The notes under the pieces were generated by a model. The model ran no database searches. It had not been told where the DNA came from and worked only from the letters and a program-made list of their open reading frames with translations. Positions 1 through 5,208 of a stretch of 6,943 nucleotides of DNA are shown here, piece by piece. Made by a program: the position numbers and the translations under genes. Each line of letters starts with the position of its first letter. Position 1 is the first letter of the stretch. The DNA is from Candidatus Saccharimonadota bacterium (lineage in GTDB: Bacteria; Patescibacteriota; Saccharimonadia; Saccharimonadales; Saccharimonadaceae): contig DODJ01000059.1 in assembly GCA_003545655.1 (NCBI GenBank), positions 1 through 6,943 on the forward strand. Reading direction: 5' to 3'.

Positions 1-702
1 CCAGCTAATTTCTGAGATGTGCACAAGCCCTTCAATACCTTCAACATTTACGAAGATACCGTAGTCCACCACACCAGTAGCGACGCCCTTTACGGTGTCG
101 CCTACAGTAAGCTTTTCAAAGCGTGCAGCAAGGCCTTCTTTAACGGCTTCTTTTTCGCTAAAAATAAGCTTGTTTGCCTTACGATCGGCGTCAAGGATAC
201 GTACCTTGAGTACTTCGCTTGTTAGCGCGTTAAGACGCTGAAGAATCTCGTCTTTGTCGTTGCTCCCTACACGTGGGTAGTGTTCAGCTGAAAGTTGCGA
301 TACCGGTAGGAACCCACGAACGCCTTCGTATTCAACCAAAAGGCCACCACGGTTTGCATCGTAAGGGGTAACGTCGATAATTTCGCCGCTTTCCAACTTA
401 GCAATAACTTCGTCCCAGCCTTTGTCCTTTGCAGCTTTTCGAAGTGAAAGCAGTACCTGACCGTTTTCAAGTTCTGGATCAACAATGCTTGCTGATACTT
501 CATCGCCCTCGTTAAGGCGTGAAAAGCCAACCTCGCGGCGTGGCACGAGGCCAATCCCCTGAGGACCGAGATCGATTAAGATCTCGTGCTTTCGTACTGA
601 AAGTACCTTTCCTTCGATTACTTCGCCCTGAGCGATATGTTTAAGGTGAGCACCCTCGTTTGCGAGAAGCTCATCCATTGTTATAGTTGCGGCATTTGCC
701 AT
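1..702 (-). CDS. rpsA: 30S ribosomal protein S1, N-terminal part (cut by window edge)
   Basis: Ribosomal protein S1 binds mRNA on the 30S subunit and helps load it for translation. The frame is open for 234 codons from the ATG at 702 down to base 1 and continues outside the window. Three OB-fold S1 repeats are visible: about residues 24-88 (GEVIEGKVLSV, then LIDLGPQGIGLVP), about 103-182 (GGLLVEYEGVRGFLPVSQL), and one starting near 198 (VGDTVKGVATGVVDYGIFV, then GLVHISEISW). The third repeat has the classic GxVxGxVxxxxDYGxFV and GLVHISEIS signature. Several consecutive S1 repeats in a row indicate ribosomal S1 rather than a single-repeat protein such as PNPase. The first 20 residues are a short leader helix. 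The SD sequence AAGGAG lies 14 bases before the ATG, with a hairpin between them. The total number of repeats cannot be known from this fragment. Confidence 0.93.
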   Translation of the reverse strand, partial: MANAATITMDELLANEGAHLKHIAQGEVIEGKVLSVRKHEILIDLGPQGIGLVPRREVGFSRLNEGDEVSASIVDPELENGQVLLSLRKAAKDKGWDEVIAKLESGEIIDVTPYDANRGGLLVEYEGVRGFLPVSQLSAEHYPRVGSNDKDEILQRLNALTSEVLKVRILDADRKANKLIFSEKEAVKEGLAARFEKLTVGDTVKGVATGVVDYGIFVNVEGIEGLVHISEISW

Positions 703-722
703 AAGTCTTTTTAAGACTCCTT
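703..722 (-). promoter_or_regulatory. SD sequence and start-proximal hairpin of rpsA
   Basis: On the minus strand the SD core AAGGAG (722-717) is followed by a perfect inverted repeat. Arm AGTCTT (718-713), loop AAA, arm AAGACT (709-704), plus one possible G-U pair at 719/703. The hairpin sits between the SD and the ATG and shares the last AG of the SD. Unfolded, the SD-to-ATG gap is 14 bases, which is long; folded, part of the SD is masked. S1 is known to repress its own translation in E. coli. A control role here is inference. Confidence 0.5.
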
Positions 723-779
723 CCTTAATTGTATTTCGGAGGCGCACCTAACTAAGGGTTTGCCTCATCGATTAGGTCT

Positions 780-808
780 ATTGTACCTCAGATGGAGGGA
801 TACGTCTA
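780..808 (-). promoter_or_regulatory. Probable sigma70-type promoter of rpsA
   Basis: Read on the minus strand: -35 TAGACG (808-803), 17-base spacer, -10 TACAAT (785-780). They match the consensus at 4/6 and 5/6. Transcription would begin near 773, giving a 5' leader of about 70 bases before the ATG at 702. The promoter lies directly after the stop codon of the LPQTG gene, for which no T-tract terminator is visible, so read-through from that gene is also possible. Confidence 0.5.
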
Positions 809-818
809 CCCCTTGAGG

Positions 819-1229
819 CTATTCGGCTTTGGTGCGTCGCTTGCTACCCGCGCTGAGTACTGCGCCATAGGTTAATACGCCCATAATACCGGCAATCATA
901 AGCCCAAGAGCGCTAGGCCCTGTTTGTGGAAGTTCCGTCACCGTAACCGTAGTTGTCGTTTCCTCTTCAATCACCACTGTCTCCTCGTTAGTGGTCGCTT
1001 CGCTAGAGCCTTCGCCGGCAGCTTCATCACCCTCGTTCAGCGCTACAACGCCGTCGTTCTCGGCTTCAAGCTGTTCCTGCGCAACCTCAATCGCTGCCTC
1101 ACGCCGAGCACTTTCACCTCGCTCTTTTACGATCCAAAGACCACTAAGTACTGCCGCCGCAAGCACGACAATTAGTACAGTTAACAGAAGTCCTGATCGA
1201 GTTGGTCGCCAATCGGTTAGTTTAGACAT
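819..1229 (-). CDS. Small sortase-anchored surface protein (LPQTG)
   Basis: A 136-residue protein with the layout of a sortase substrate. Residues 12-34 form an N-terminal hydrophobic helix (signal peptide or retained anchor). Residues 35-99 are a hydrophilic, strongly acidic stalk rich in Glu and Ala, ending in a Thr/Val/Glu tract. LPQTG is at 100-104, followed by a hydrophobic helix (about 106-127) and the basic tail SKRRTK. In known systems sortase cuts between T and G and links the protein to the cell wall or to another subunit. The external part is only about 65 residues with no recognisable domain, so it looks like a spacer, tip or pilin-like piece, not an enzyme. The start has a GGAG SD (1242-1239) 9 bases upstream. 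No sortase gene lies in the window. The sorting signal is clear; the function is unknown. Confidence 0.85.
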   Translation of the reverse strand: MSKLTDWRPTRSGLLLTVLIVVLAAAVLSGLWIVKERGESARREAAIEVAQEQLEAENDGVVALNEGDEAAGEGSSEATTNEETVVIEEETTTTVTVTELPQTGPSALGLMIAGIMGVLTYGAVLSAGSKRRTKAE

Positions 1230-1293
1230 CTCGCATATCTCCGCTTACTTTTCCCTAGTATGAAATGACGAACTTTTTTATGCAAGCATAGGC

Positions 1294-1322
1294 GAAATAA
1301 AAAGGTATTCACCCGGTGTCAA
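1294..1322 (-). promoter_or_regulatory. Probable promoter of the LPQTG gene
   Basis: On the minus strand: consensus -35 TTGACA (1322-1317), 17-base spacer, -10 TATTTC (1299-1294, 4/6). This predicts a leader of about 58 bases before the ATG at 1229. It overlaps the divergent promoter of the ROK gene. Confidence 0.5.
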
Positions 1323-1337
1323 CAGGTGTGCTACACT
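1308..1337 (+). promoter_or_regulatory. Probable extended -10 promoter of the ROK kinase gene
   Basis: -35 TTCACC (1308-1313, 4/6), 18-base spacer, -10 TACACT (1332-1337) preceded by TG plus one base (1329-1331), the extended -10 element. The expected start of transcription, 6-7 bases past the -10, falls on or next to the ATG at 1344. This predicts a leaderless mRNA. The promoter overlaps the divergent one, so the two may compete. Confidence 0.5.
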
Positions 1338-1343
1338 GTAGAT

Positions 1344-2159
1344 ATGATTGTTACGGTGGACACTGGGGGTACAAAAACACTAATCGCTGGGTACACAGAG
1401 ACCGGTGAAATTACGACTGAGTTTAAGTTCCCTACCCCACCGAAAACCCACGACTACGTTACCGAGCTTACTACCCACCTAACCGCACTTTTCAGCGATA
1501 AGCAGGTGGATATCATTGTTGTTGCCCTCCCTGGCATCATCAAAGACGGGGTGGCGGTATGGTGTAACAACCTTAAATGGAAAAACTTCAACGTCGCCGC
1601 CGAGCTAAAGGGCGTATTGGGCGGCGCCCCTATTTACGTAGATAATGACGCCAACCTTGCCGGGCTCGCCGAAGCGCGTGCACAAGACCCTGTGCCTGTT
1701 TCAAGTTTATACGTTACGATAAGCACAGGTATAGGAAGTGGTGTTATTACCAATGGCAAAATCGATCCCGGGCTGCGCTACAGCGAGGCAGGCCGTTCGT
1801 TAGTAGAATACGACGGCGTGGTGCGCGAATGGGAAAGCTTTGCGAGTGGTAAAGCCATTTACAACACCTACGGCAAGTACGCCCGCGACATTAAAAGCAA
1901 ACGCACCTGGCATGCTATTGCTGACCGCATAAGCCGTGGCTTCTTGGCACTTATTCCTATCTTGCAGCCAGAACAAATTGTCATTGGCGGTAGTATTGGC
2001 ACGTACTTCGAACGATACCGCGCCGACCTTGCCGGTATCCTTAAAGAAAAGCTCCCCGCGCATATACCCCTCCCTACGCTCCTTCAAGCCCAACATCCCG
2101 AACAAGCCGTTATTTATGGGTGCTACTACTATGCGATCGATATCCTCGCTGATTCATAA
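1344..2159 (+). CDS. ROK-family sugar kinase
   Basis: A 271-residue ROK (actin/hexokinase-fold) protein, predicted to phosphorylate a sugar or amino sugar with ATP in the cytoplasm. Seen: phosphate-1 loop DTGGTK (6-11), VALPGII (60-66), NDAN (101-104) with Asp102 as the expected catalytic base, phosphate-2 motif STGIGSGV (127-134), and VIGGSIG (213-219) in the adenosine region. It lacks the usual ROK zinc motif (GHx then CxCGxxGCxE). In its place stands EAGR (148-151) followed by WESFASGKAI, so the sugar-contacting His of the GH pair is an Arg here. There is no N-terminal helix-turn-helix, so it is not a ROK repressor. An in-frame GTG at 1326 would add six residues, but it lies upstream of the -10, so ATG 1344 is preferred. 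There is no SD close to it. The substrate cannot be told from sequence. Confidence 0.85.
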   Translation: MIVTVDTGGTKTLIAGYTETGEITTEFKFPTPPKTHDYVTELTTHLTALFSDKQVDIIVVALPGIIKDGVAVWCNNLKWKNFNVAAELKGVLGGAPIYVDNDANLAGLAEARAQDPVPVSSLYVTISTGIGSGVITNGKIDPGLRYSEAGRSLVEYDGVVREWESFASGKAIYNTYGKYARDIKSKRTWHAIADRISRGFLALIPILQPEQIVIGGSIGTYFERYRADLAGILKEKLPAHIPLPTLLQAQHPEQAVIYGCYYYAIDILADS

Positions 2160-2601
2160 GCTAAAAACCGACTATCCCGAGGTATCCTTTGTGAAAGGTG
2201 ACGTGTTCGCGTGGTCTCCTGAAACGCAGACCGTCTTTTACAATAACGACATACCCCATGCGAGCGCCCTGTTGTTGCACGAGGTATCGCACAGTATTTT
2301 AGAACACTCTCAGTACCGCCGTGACGTAGAATTACTTGCCCTAGAGACAGCCGCCTGGGATAAAGCCTACGAACTCGCCCAGGTATACCATATTGCGCTC
2401 AATACCGATACGGCCGAGGATAACCTCGATACCTACCGCGACTGGCTCCACGCCCGTAGCACCTGCCCCGAATGTACTGCTAACGGATACCAAATTAATC
2501 AGTACCACTACCAATGCCCCGCGTGCACGACTATCTGGAAAGTGAACGAGGCTAGAGTGTGTGAACTAAGAAGACGCACTGTGCAGCGCACGACTAAATA
2601 A
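2131..2601 (+). CDS. Zincin-like metallopeptidase with C-terminal zinc ribbon
   Basis: A 156-residue protein. HEVSH (50-54) is an HExxH zinc-protease motif on a predicted helix (ALLLHEVSHSILEH). The helix after it carries Glu67 and Glu72 (LETAAWDKA), of which Glu72 is a reasonable third zinc ligand as in gluzincins. The segment DTYRDWLHARS (100-110) leads to a zinc ribbon made of CPEC (112-115) and CPAC (129-132). The HExxH plus downstream Glu layout recalls ImmA/IrrE-type peptidases, but I cannot place it in a named family. No signal peptide is visible, so it should be cytoplasmic. The start overlaps the kinase gene by 29 bases, suggesting translational coupling. ATG 2116, five codons upstream, is an alternative. 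The frame is open further upstream, but only inside the kinase gene. It ends at a strong terminator, so the two genes form one operon. Confidence 0.75.
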   Translation: MRSISSLIHKLKTDYPEVSFVKGDVFAWSPETQTVFYNNDIPHASALLLHEVSHSILEHSQYRRDVELLALETAAWDKAYELAQVYHIALNTDTAEDNLDTYRDWLHARSTCPECTANGYQINQYHYQCPACTTIWKVNEARVCELRRRTVQRTTK

Positions 2602-2635
2602 ACAAAACACCCCTAGTTTAAAGGGGTGTTTTGTT
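2601..2635. terminator. Bidirectional rho-independent terminator
   Basis: A perfect 13-base inverted repeat, AACAAAACACCCC (2601-2613) and GGGGTGTTTTGTT (2623-2635), with a 9-base loop. The G/C core is flanked by A-rich and T-rich arms, so it works both ways. It serves the kinase-peptidase operon on the + strand and the KGG gene on the - strand. It begins on the last base of the peptidase stop codon. Confidence 0.88.
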
Positions 2636-2648
2636 ACGGGATACGCGA

Positions 2649-2843
2649 TTACTCGCTTACTTTACGACGACGAGAGATACGGCCACCCTTTGCGCCTGCA
2701 ATACGTGCAAGCTCAGGGTTAGCAGCAAACCCGCCAGTTGTGCCATTTTGACCACCTTTAGCGCCAATTTTAGCGTAAAATGCTGGGTCACGTTGTAGGT
2801 TTTTTAGTGCAGCCTTACGACCACCTTCTTTAGTACCTGCCAT
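2649..2843 (-). CDS. KGG-repeat stress-induced protein
   Basis: A 64-residue, very basic, glycine-rich protein made of KGG motifs (Pfam 'stress-induced bacterial acidophilic repeat', as in GsiB, YciG and YmdF). The units are GTKEGGRKA (3-11), IGAKGGQNG (26-34) and AGAKGGRISRR (49-59), separated by NLQRDPAFYAK and TGGFAANPELAR. Related proteins are hydrophilic, probably disordered and induced by general stress or stationary phase. The molecular role is not settled; protection of proteins or nucleic-acid binding are suggestions. The basic tail SRRRK would suit nucleic acid. The start is well supported: AAAGGAG (2860-2854) lies 10 bases before the ATG. Its promoter is the closest to consensus in the window, and it has a long structured leader. 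It ends against the shared terminator at 2601-2635. Confidence 0.85.
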   Translation of the reverse strand: MAGTKEGGRKAALKNLQRDPAFYAKIGAKGGQNGTTGGFAANPELARIAGAKGGRISRRRKVSE

Positions 2844-2985
2844 GGTTATTGTGCTCCTTTTTCACCCGTTTTGGTTGTAAAAACCGCAGGGTGATATCCA
2901 CATTAATAAAAAGATTTCCACTAGCCTTTCGGCGTGGAAACCCTCGTTTATACCTCACATACGGTATATACCTCTGTATGTGTAT
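2844..2985 (-). promoter_or_regulatory. Long structured 5' leader of the KGG gene
   Basis: From the predicted transcription start (about 2985) to the ATG there are about 142 bases with three consecutive possible hairpins on the minus strand. P1: CACATAC (2982-2976) with GTATGTG (2962-2956). P2: TTTCCAC (2940-2934) with GTGGAAA (2921-2915), continued by GCC and GGC closing a GAAA tetraloop, with a two-base TA bulge. P3: TCACCC (2894-2889) with GGGTGA (2867-2862), ending one base before the SD AAAGGAG. The SD itself is left unpaired by these stems. I match it to no known riboswitch class. A regulatory role (thermosensor, protein-binding leader or mRNA stabiliser) is inferred. Confidence 0.45.
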
Positions 2986-2991
2986 ACTTCC

Positions 2992-3020
2992 ATAATAGCA
3001 TAGCTTATGCTTTTTGTCAA
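2992..3020 (-). promoter_or_regulatory. Strong sigma70 promoter of the KGG gene
   Basis: On the minus strand: -35 TTGACA (3020-3015, 6/6), 17-base spacer, -10 TATTAT (2997-2992, 5/6) preceded by TGC, an extended -10. Transcription should start near 2985. This is the best match to the housekeeping consensus in the window. Confidence 0.78.
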
Positions 3021-3037
3021 GTTTTACATAAGCTTAT
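2997..3037. repeat. Two dyad elements in the KGG promoter (candidate operators)
   Basis: Element 1 is AGCATA-GCT-TATGCT (2997-3011), which fills most of the 17-base spacer between -35 and -10. Element 2 is the perfect 10-base palindrome ATAAGCTTAT (3028-3037), just upstream of the -35. Both contain AGCTTAT, and their centres are about 28 bases apart. The placement is what is expected for a repressor or activator site pair. AT-rich palindromes also arise by chance, so this is a candidate only. Confidence 0.4.
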
Positions 3038-3090
3038 TTTTGTTGTGTAGTACTTGTTGCTATTTTGGGCTTTATATTGAACTGGTACTA

Positions 3091-3119
3091 TTGCACTTAT
3101 GCGATTGGTGCGATACTAT
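3091..3119 (+). promoter_or_regulatory. Possible + strand promoter of a small RNA
   Basis: -35 TTGCAC (3091-3096), 17-base spacer, -10 TACTAT (3114-3119). The -35 keeps only TTG and the -10 matches 4/6. A 7-base inverted repeat, CACTTAT (3094-3100) and ATAAGTG (3118-3124), spans both elements. It is reported because a T-tract terminator lies about 90 bases downstream on the same strand with no gene between. Confidence 0.3.
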
Positions 3120-3125
3120 AAGTGT

Positions 3126-3207
3126 GCACCTGTTTGAATCTTATCCTAAAATAGACAAGATTCACCAAATAAACAAATAGCCCGATCTGCGAGACGGGCT
3201 ATTTTTT
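3126..3207 (+). ncRNA. Candidate small RNA, about 80 nt
   Basis: From the expected start near 3126 the transcript would have a hairpin, TGAATCTT (3135-3142) with AAGATTCA (3157-3164) around a 14-base loop. Then comes a short A-rich single-stranded linker (3165-3174) and a terminator hairpin with a TTTTTT tail (3175-3207). Hairpin, linker, intrinsic terminator is a common small-RNA layout. No ORF of note lies within it. Its 3' end is antisense to the end of the peptidase mRNA. The same inverted repeats could instead belong only to the 3' end of the minus-strand gene, so this is tentative. Confidence 0.28.
3175..3207. terminator. Rho-independent terminator of the M14 peptidase gene (bidirectional)
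   Basis: A perfect 10-base stem, AAATAGCCCG (3175-3184) and CGGGCTATTT (3195-3204), whose loop can pair further (TCT with AGA). On the minus strand it follows the peptidase stop at 3216 and runs into TTTGTTTATTT. On the + strand it is followed by a clean run of T to 3207, a better tail than the one facing the annotated gene. Confidence 0.85.
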
Positions 3208-3215
3208 AGTGTTGC

Positions 3216-5138
3216 CTATTGGGCTACTGTGGTAAGTAAGGCGCTGCGCTGTGCCGAGAAATAGTTCCCCGAAAGTGTCGGTAACTCAATGAGTAGTGCG
3301 GGAATGTTCATTTCCTCGCCCATCCACTCCTCATACTCACCAGTAATACTGTACCCCATCACCGCCTCGGCGTTGTAAAACATCGTTTTGTATCCAACCA
3401 TCTTCGCGTACCCCTCACCTATAGGTACCGAGTCGGCGTACTTATTCGCGCCCACTAAGCTTCCCTGCGCATGAAACGATACCTCAAGTCGTGGGCGAAG
3501 CGTGCGGGTTAGTGCAATCAACGCCGCTGCTTCGGGCTCAGAACCTGGCGACACCCCACCTCCACCTGGTAAGACTCCGCTGGCAGTTTCAATGTCAGCT
3601 TTCCAGTTTGCCGATGGGAAGTTTCGGGCTAAATTTACATTGTGCGCGTTATTGCGTGTACCTGCCGCAATACCGTCAGGGTTTACGGCTGGCACAACCA
3701 CCACGCTTGTGTGAGCAGGAAGTTCGTACGCCGCTCCGTACAAATACTCCGCCCAGGCTTCCATAGTAGTGGTGCTGCTTGGTTCAGAACCGTGAATACC
3801 CCCTGTGAATAAAATCGTTGTATTACCGCTGCCGAAGTAGTGCGCTGTAATAGGGCGACCTCGTACCGAATGCCCAATCACCTGGCTATACCCACAGGTG
3901 ACTCTGCTGGTATGCGTCCACCCTTCATCACTGAACCACCCATTGCTTGCGCTTTGAAGCGCCTCGCGCACTGTAAGGGTAAATGGCGCGCAAAGTGGCG
4001 CCGAGGACAGGGTTATTGCTACCTGGTGTGGAGCTATCCGTTCAACGAAGCCCTGCACTCCATACACAGCCACGTATCGAGTGATATCGATGCCGTCAAC
4101 GATTGGCTGATCAAAGGTCATAATAATACGTTCATTTTGGCCTACCCTTGAAGCTCCGACGGACACACTTTGCACTTTCGGACCACCCGAGGTGGTAAAC
4201 GTATACGTGACTGGCTCGGGCAGAATCCCGCCGTCTACTGCCTCGATAGTGGATATGGTGAGTTGAACCTCTGCTTCTCTTGGAAGGTGTTGGCTTAGCT
4301 GCACTGTAAAAGACGCGTCATCGTACCTAAGCGTGGTCGGAATTGTTTCACCCGCCACCGTAAGGATCGCTTGGGCTTCCTTCACCTGCTTGTTTGTCGT
4401 AAATGTAAAAGATTCCGGAGCAGCGTACAGTATTTGCCCATTTTGCACAGCGCTGTCTGTAATACCTACAGGGTCAACAGTCACAACGTCGACGCTTCCT
4501 AATGGCATAGCGCTATCCTCCCCTTTAAACGACCGTTCAATCGCTAGGGTATATTCGTATCCGTGACGCAGTTTGAGCACAGGAACAGCACATACTACCT
4601 CCTGCTCCTCAACATCACACGGTGCTTTTGCATCACCCTCGCGTACAACATAAGAGTGTACGGTGTCGGTACTAGAAATAGGGAACGTGAGGGGGTGGTT
4701 TACGGGTATTTTCGTACCCCTTTGCAGCGCCATAGTCACCACCGGCGCCTCAGGCACTTGCAGCGCAATATTCTTCGCGTATAGGCCCCACCCAAATAGC
4801 GATACCGCGAATACCTGCTGTCCGGCAACCGGGCTTGTTGTTGGGGTAATACATAGCTCTGTACTAAAAAGCCCCAGACTGCCTACTCGTACTTCGCCAT
4901 CGGTATGGATGCTAAAGCCATCAAGTGAGGGAGCTTTTTGCAGCTCGGGGAATAATAACAGTTGCGGAATACAGCTTTCAGTATCATACGAGAAGGATAG
5001 CGGTTTCGCCACAATAAATACTGCCGCATACAACGCGAGCACACCTACAGCAATACCACCACTCAAGGCGTATACCCATTTTGGTGTATGTTTTAGTGTA
5101 AGGAATGTTTGTGTTATAAAAAAGCGCTTACGCTTCAC
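3216..5138 (-). CDS. Membrane-anchored M14 zinc carboxypeptidase with Ig-like domains
   Basis: 640 residues. A basic N-terminus (MKRKR) and one helix (about 22-44) place the rest outside the membrane. Residues 50-215 are a beta-rich region of unknown family. About 218-316 and 320-412 resemble SbsA/Big_5 Ig-like domains (SFTFTTNKQV to YTFTTSG; IIMTFDQPIVDG). The catalytic domain is 416-640 and opens with VIGHSVRGRPI, typical of M14 peptidases. Zinc ligands are His449 and Glu452 (GGIHGSE) and His556 (SFHAQG). NPDG is at 486-489, the substrate Asn-Arg region is NLARNFP (502-508), and the catalytic Glu is 618 (LLIELP). All key residues are present. M14 enzymes of this kind trim peptides or peptidoglycan stem peptides (MpaA-like); the substrate here is inferred. 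Six cysteines (56, 96, 174, 183, 383, 415) could form three disulfides. The GTG start is forced by an in-frame TAG at 5150-5148; no SD or clear promoter precedes it. Confidence 0.9.
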   Translation of the reverse strand: MKRKRFFITQTFLTLKHTPKWVYALSGGIAVGVLALYAAVFIVAKPLSFSYDTESCIPQLLLFPELQKAPSLDGFSIHTDGEVRVGSLGLFSTELCITPTTSPVAGQQVFAVSLFGWGLYAKNIALQVPEAPVVTMALQRGTKIPVNHPLTFPISSTDTVHSYVVREGDAKAPCDVEEQEVVCAVPVLKLRHGYEYTLAIERSFKGEDSAMPLGSVDVVTVDPVGITDSAVQNGQILYAAPESFTFTTNKQVKEAQAILTVAGETIPTTLRYDDASFTVQLSQHLPREAEVQLTISTIEAVDGGILPEPVTYTFTTSGGPKVQSVSVGASRVGQNERIIMTFDQPIVDGIDITRYVAVYGVQGFVERIAPHQVAITLSSAPLCAPFTLTVREALQSASNGWFSDEGWTHTSRVTCGYSQVIGHSVRGRPITAHYFGSGNTTILFTGGIHGSEPSSTTTMEAWAEYLYGAAYELPAHTSVVVVPAVNPDGIAAGTRNNAHNVNLARNFPSANWKADIETASGVLPGGGGVSPGSEPEAAALIALTRTLRPRLEVSFHAQGSLVGANKYADSVPIGEGYAKMVGYKTMFYNAEAVMGYSITGEYEEWMGEEMNIPALLIELPTLSGNYFSAQRSALLTTVAQ

Positions 5139-5159
5139 TTCTTTATACTAACATATATC

Positions 5160-5189
5160 AAAACCCCACTCTATAGTGAGTGGGGTTTT
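5160..5189 (-). terminator. Rho-independent terminator after the one-helix membrane protein gene
   Basis: A perfect 12-base stem, AAAACCCCACTC (5160-5171) and GAGTGGGGTTTT (5178-5189), with a 6-base loop. It lies 19 bases past the stop of the upstream minus-strand gene and only 21 bases before the GTG start of the M14 gene. The T-run facing the minus strand is four bases. Confidence 0.85.
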
Positions 5190-5208
5190 AGTAATGCACA
5201 CGAAGGGC

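Noticed and set aside
739..777. Possible pseudoknot in the rpsA leader (ACCTAA with TTAGGT, GAGGC with GCCTC)
   Set aside because: The predicted transcript start near 773 removes most of the first arm. The crossing loop of two bases is too short for a normal H-type pseudoknot.
991..1263. Open frame of 90 codons on the + strand opposite the LPQTG gene
   Set aside because: It is antisense to a gene with a clear sorting signal and SD. The Ser/Ala-rich product simply mirrors the Glu/Ala-rich stalk.
1800..2105. 101-codon minus-strand frame within the kinase gene
   Set aside because: It lies opposite the conserved ROK coding region and shows no domain, SD or promoter.
1936..2130. Upstream extension of the zincin frame
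   Set aside because: It would overlap most of the kinase 3' half. Conserved-looking sequence starts only near the ATG at 2131, and there is no RBS upstream.
2894..2902. DnaA-box-like ATATCCACA, possible replication origin
   Set aside because: A single near match, with no cluster of boxes and no dnaA or dnaN gene nearby.
2949..2974. Direct repeats TATACCTC (2949-2956 and 2967-2974) as a mini CRISPR or iteron
   Set aside because: Only two copies 18 bases apart, and both are explained by the leader stem P1 region.
4663..5151. 162-codon + strand frame opposite the M14 gene
   Set aside because: It is a shadow of the long peptidase frame, with low-complexity composition and no motif.
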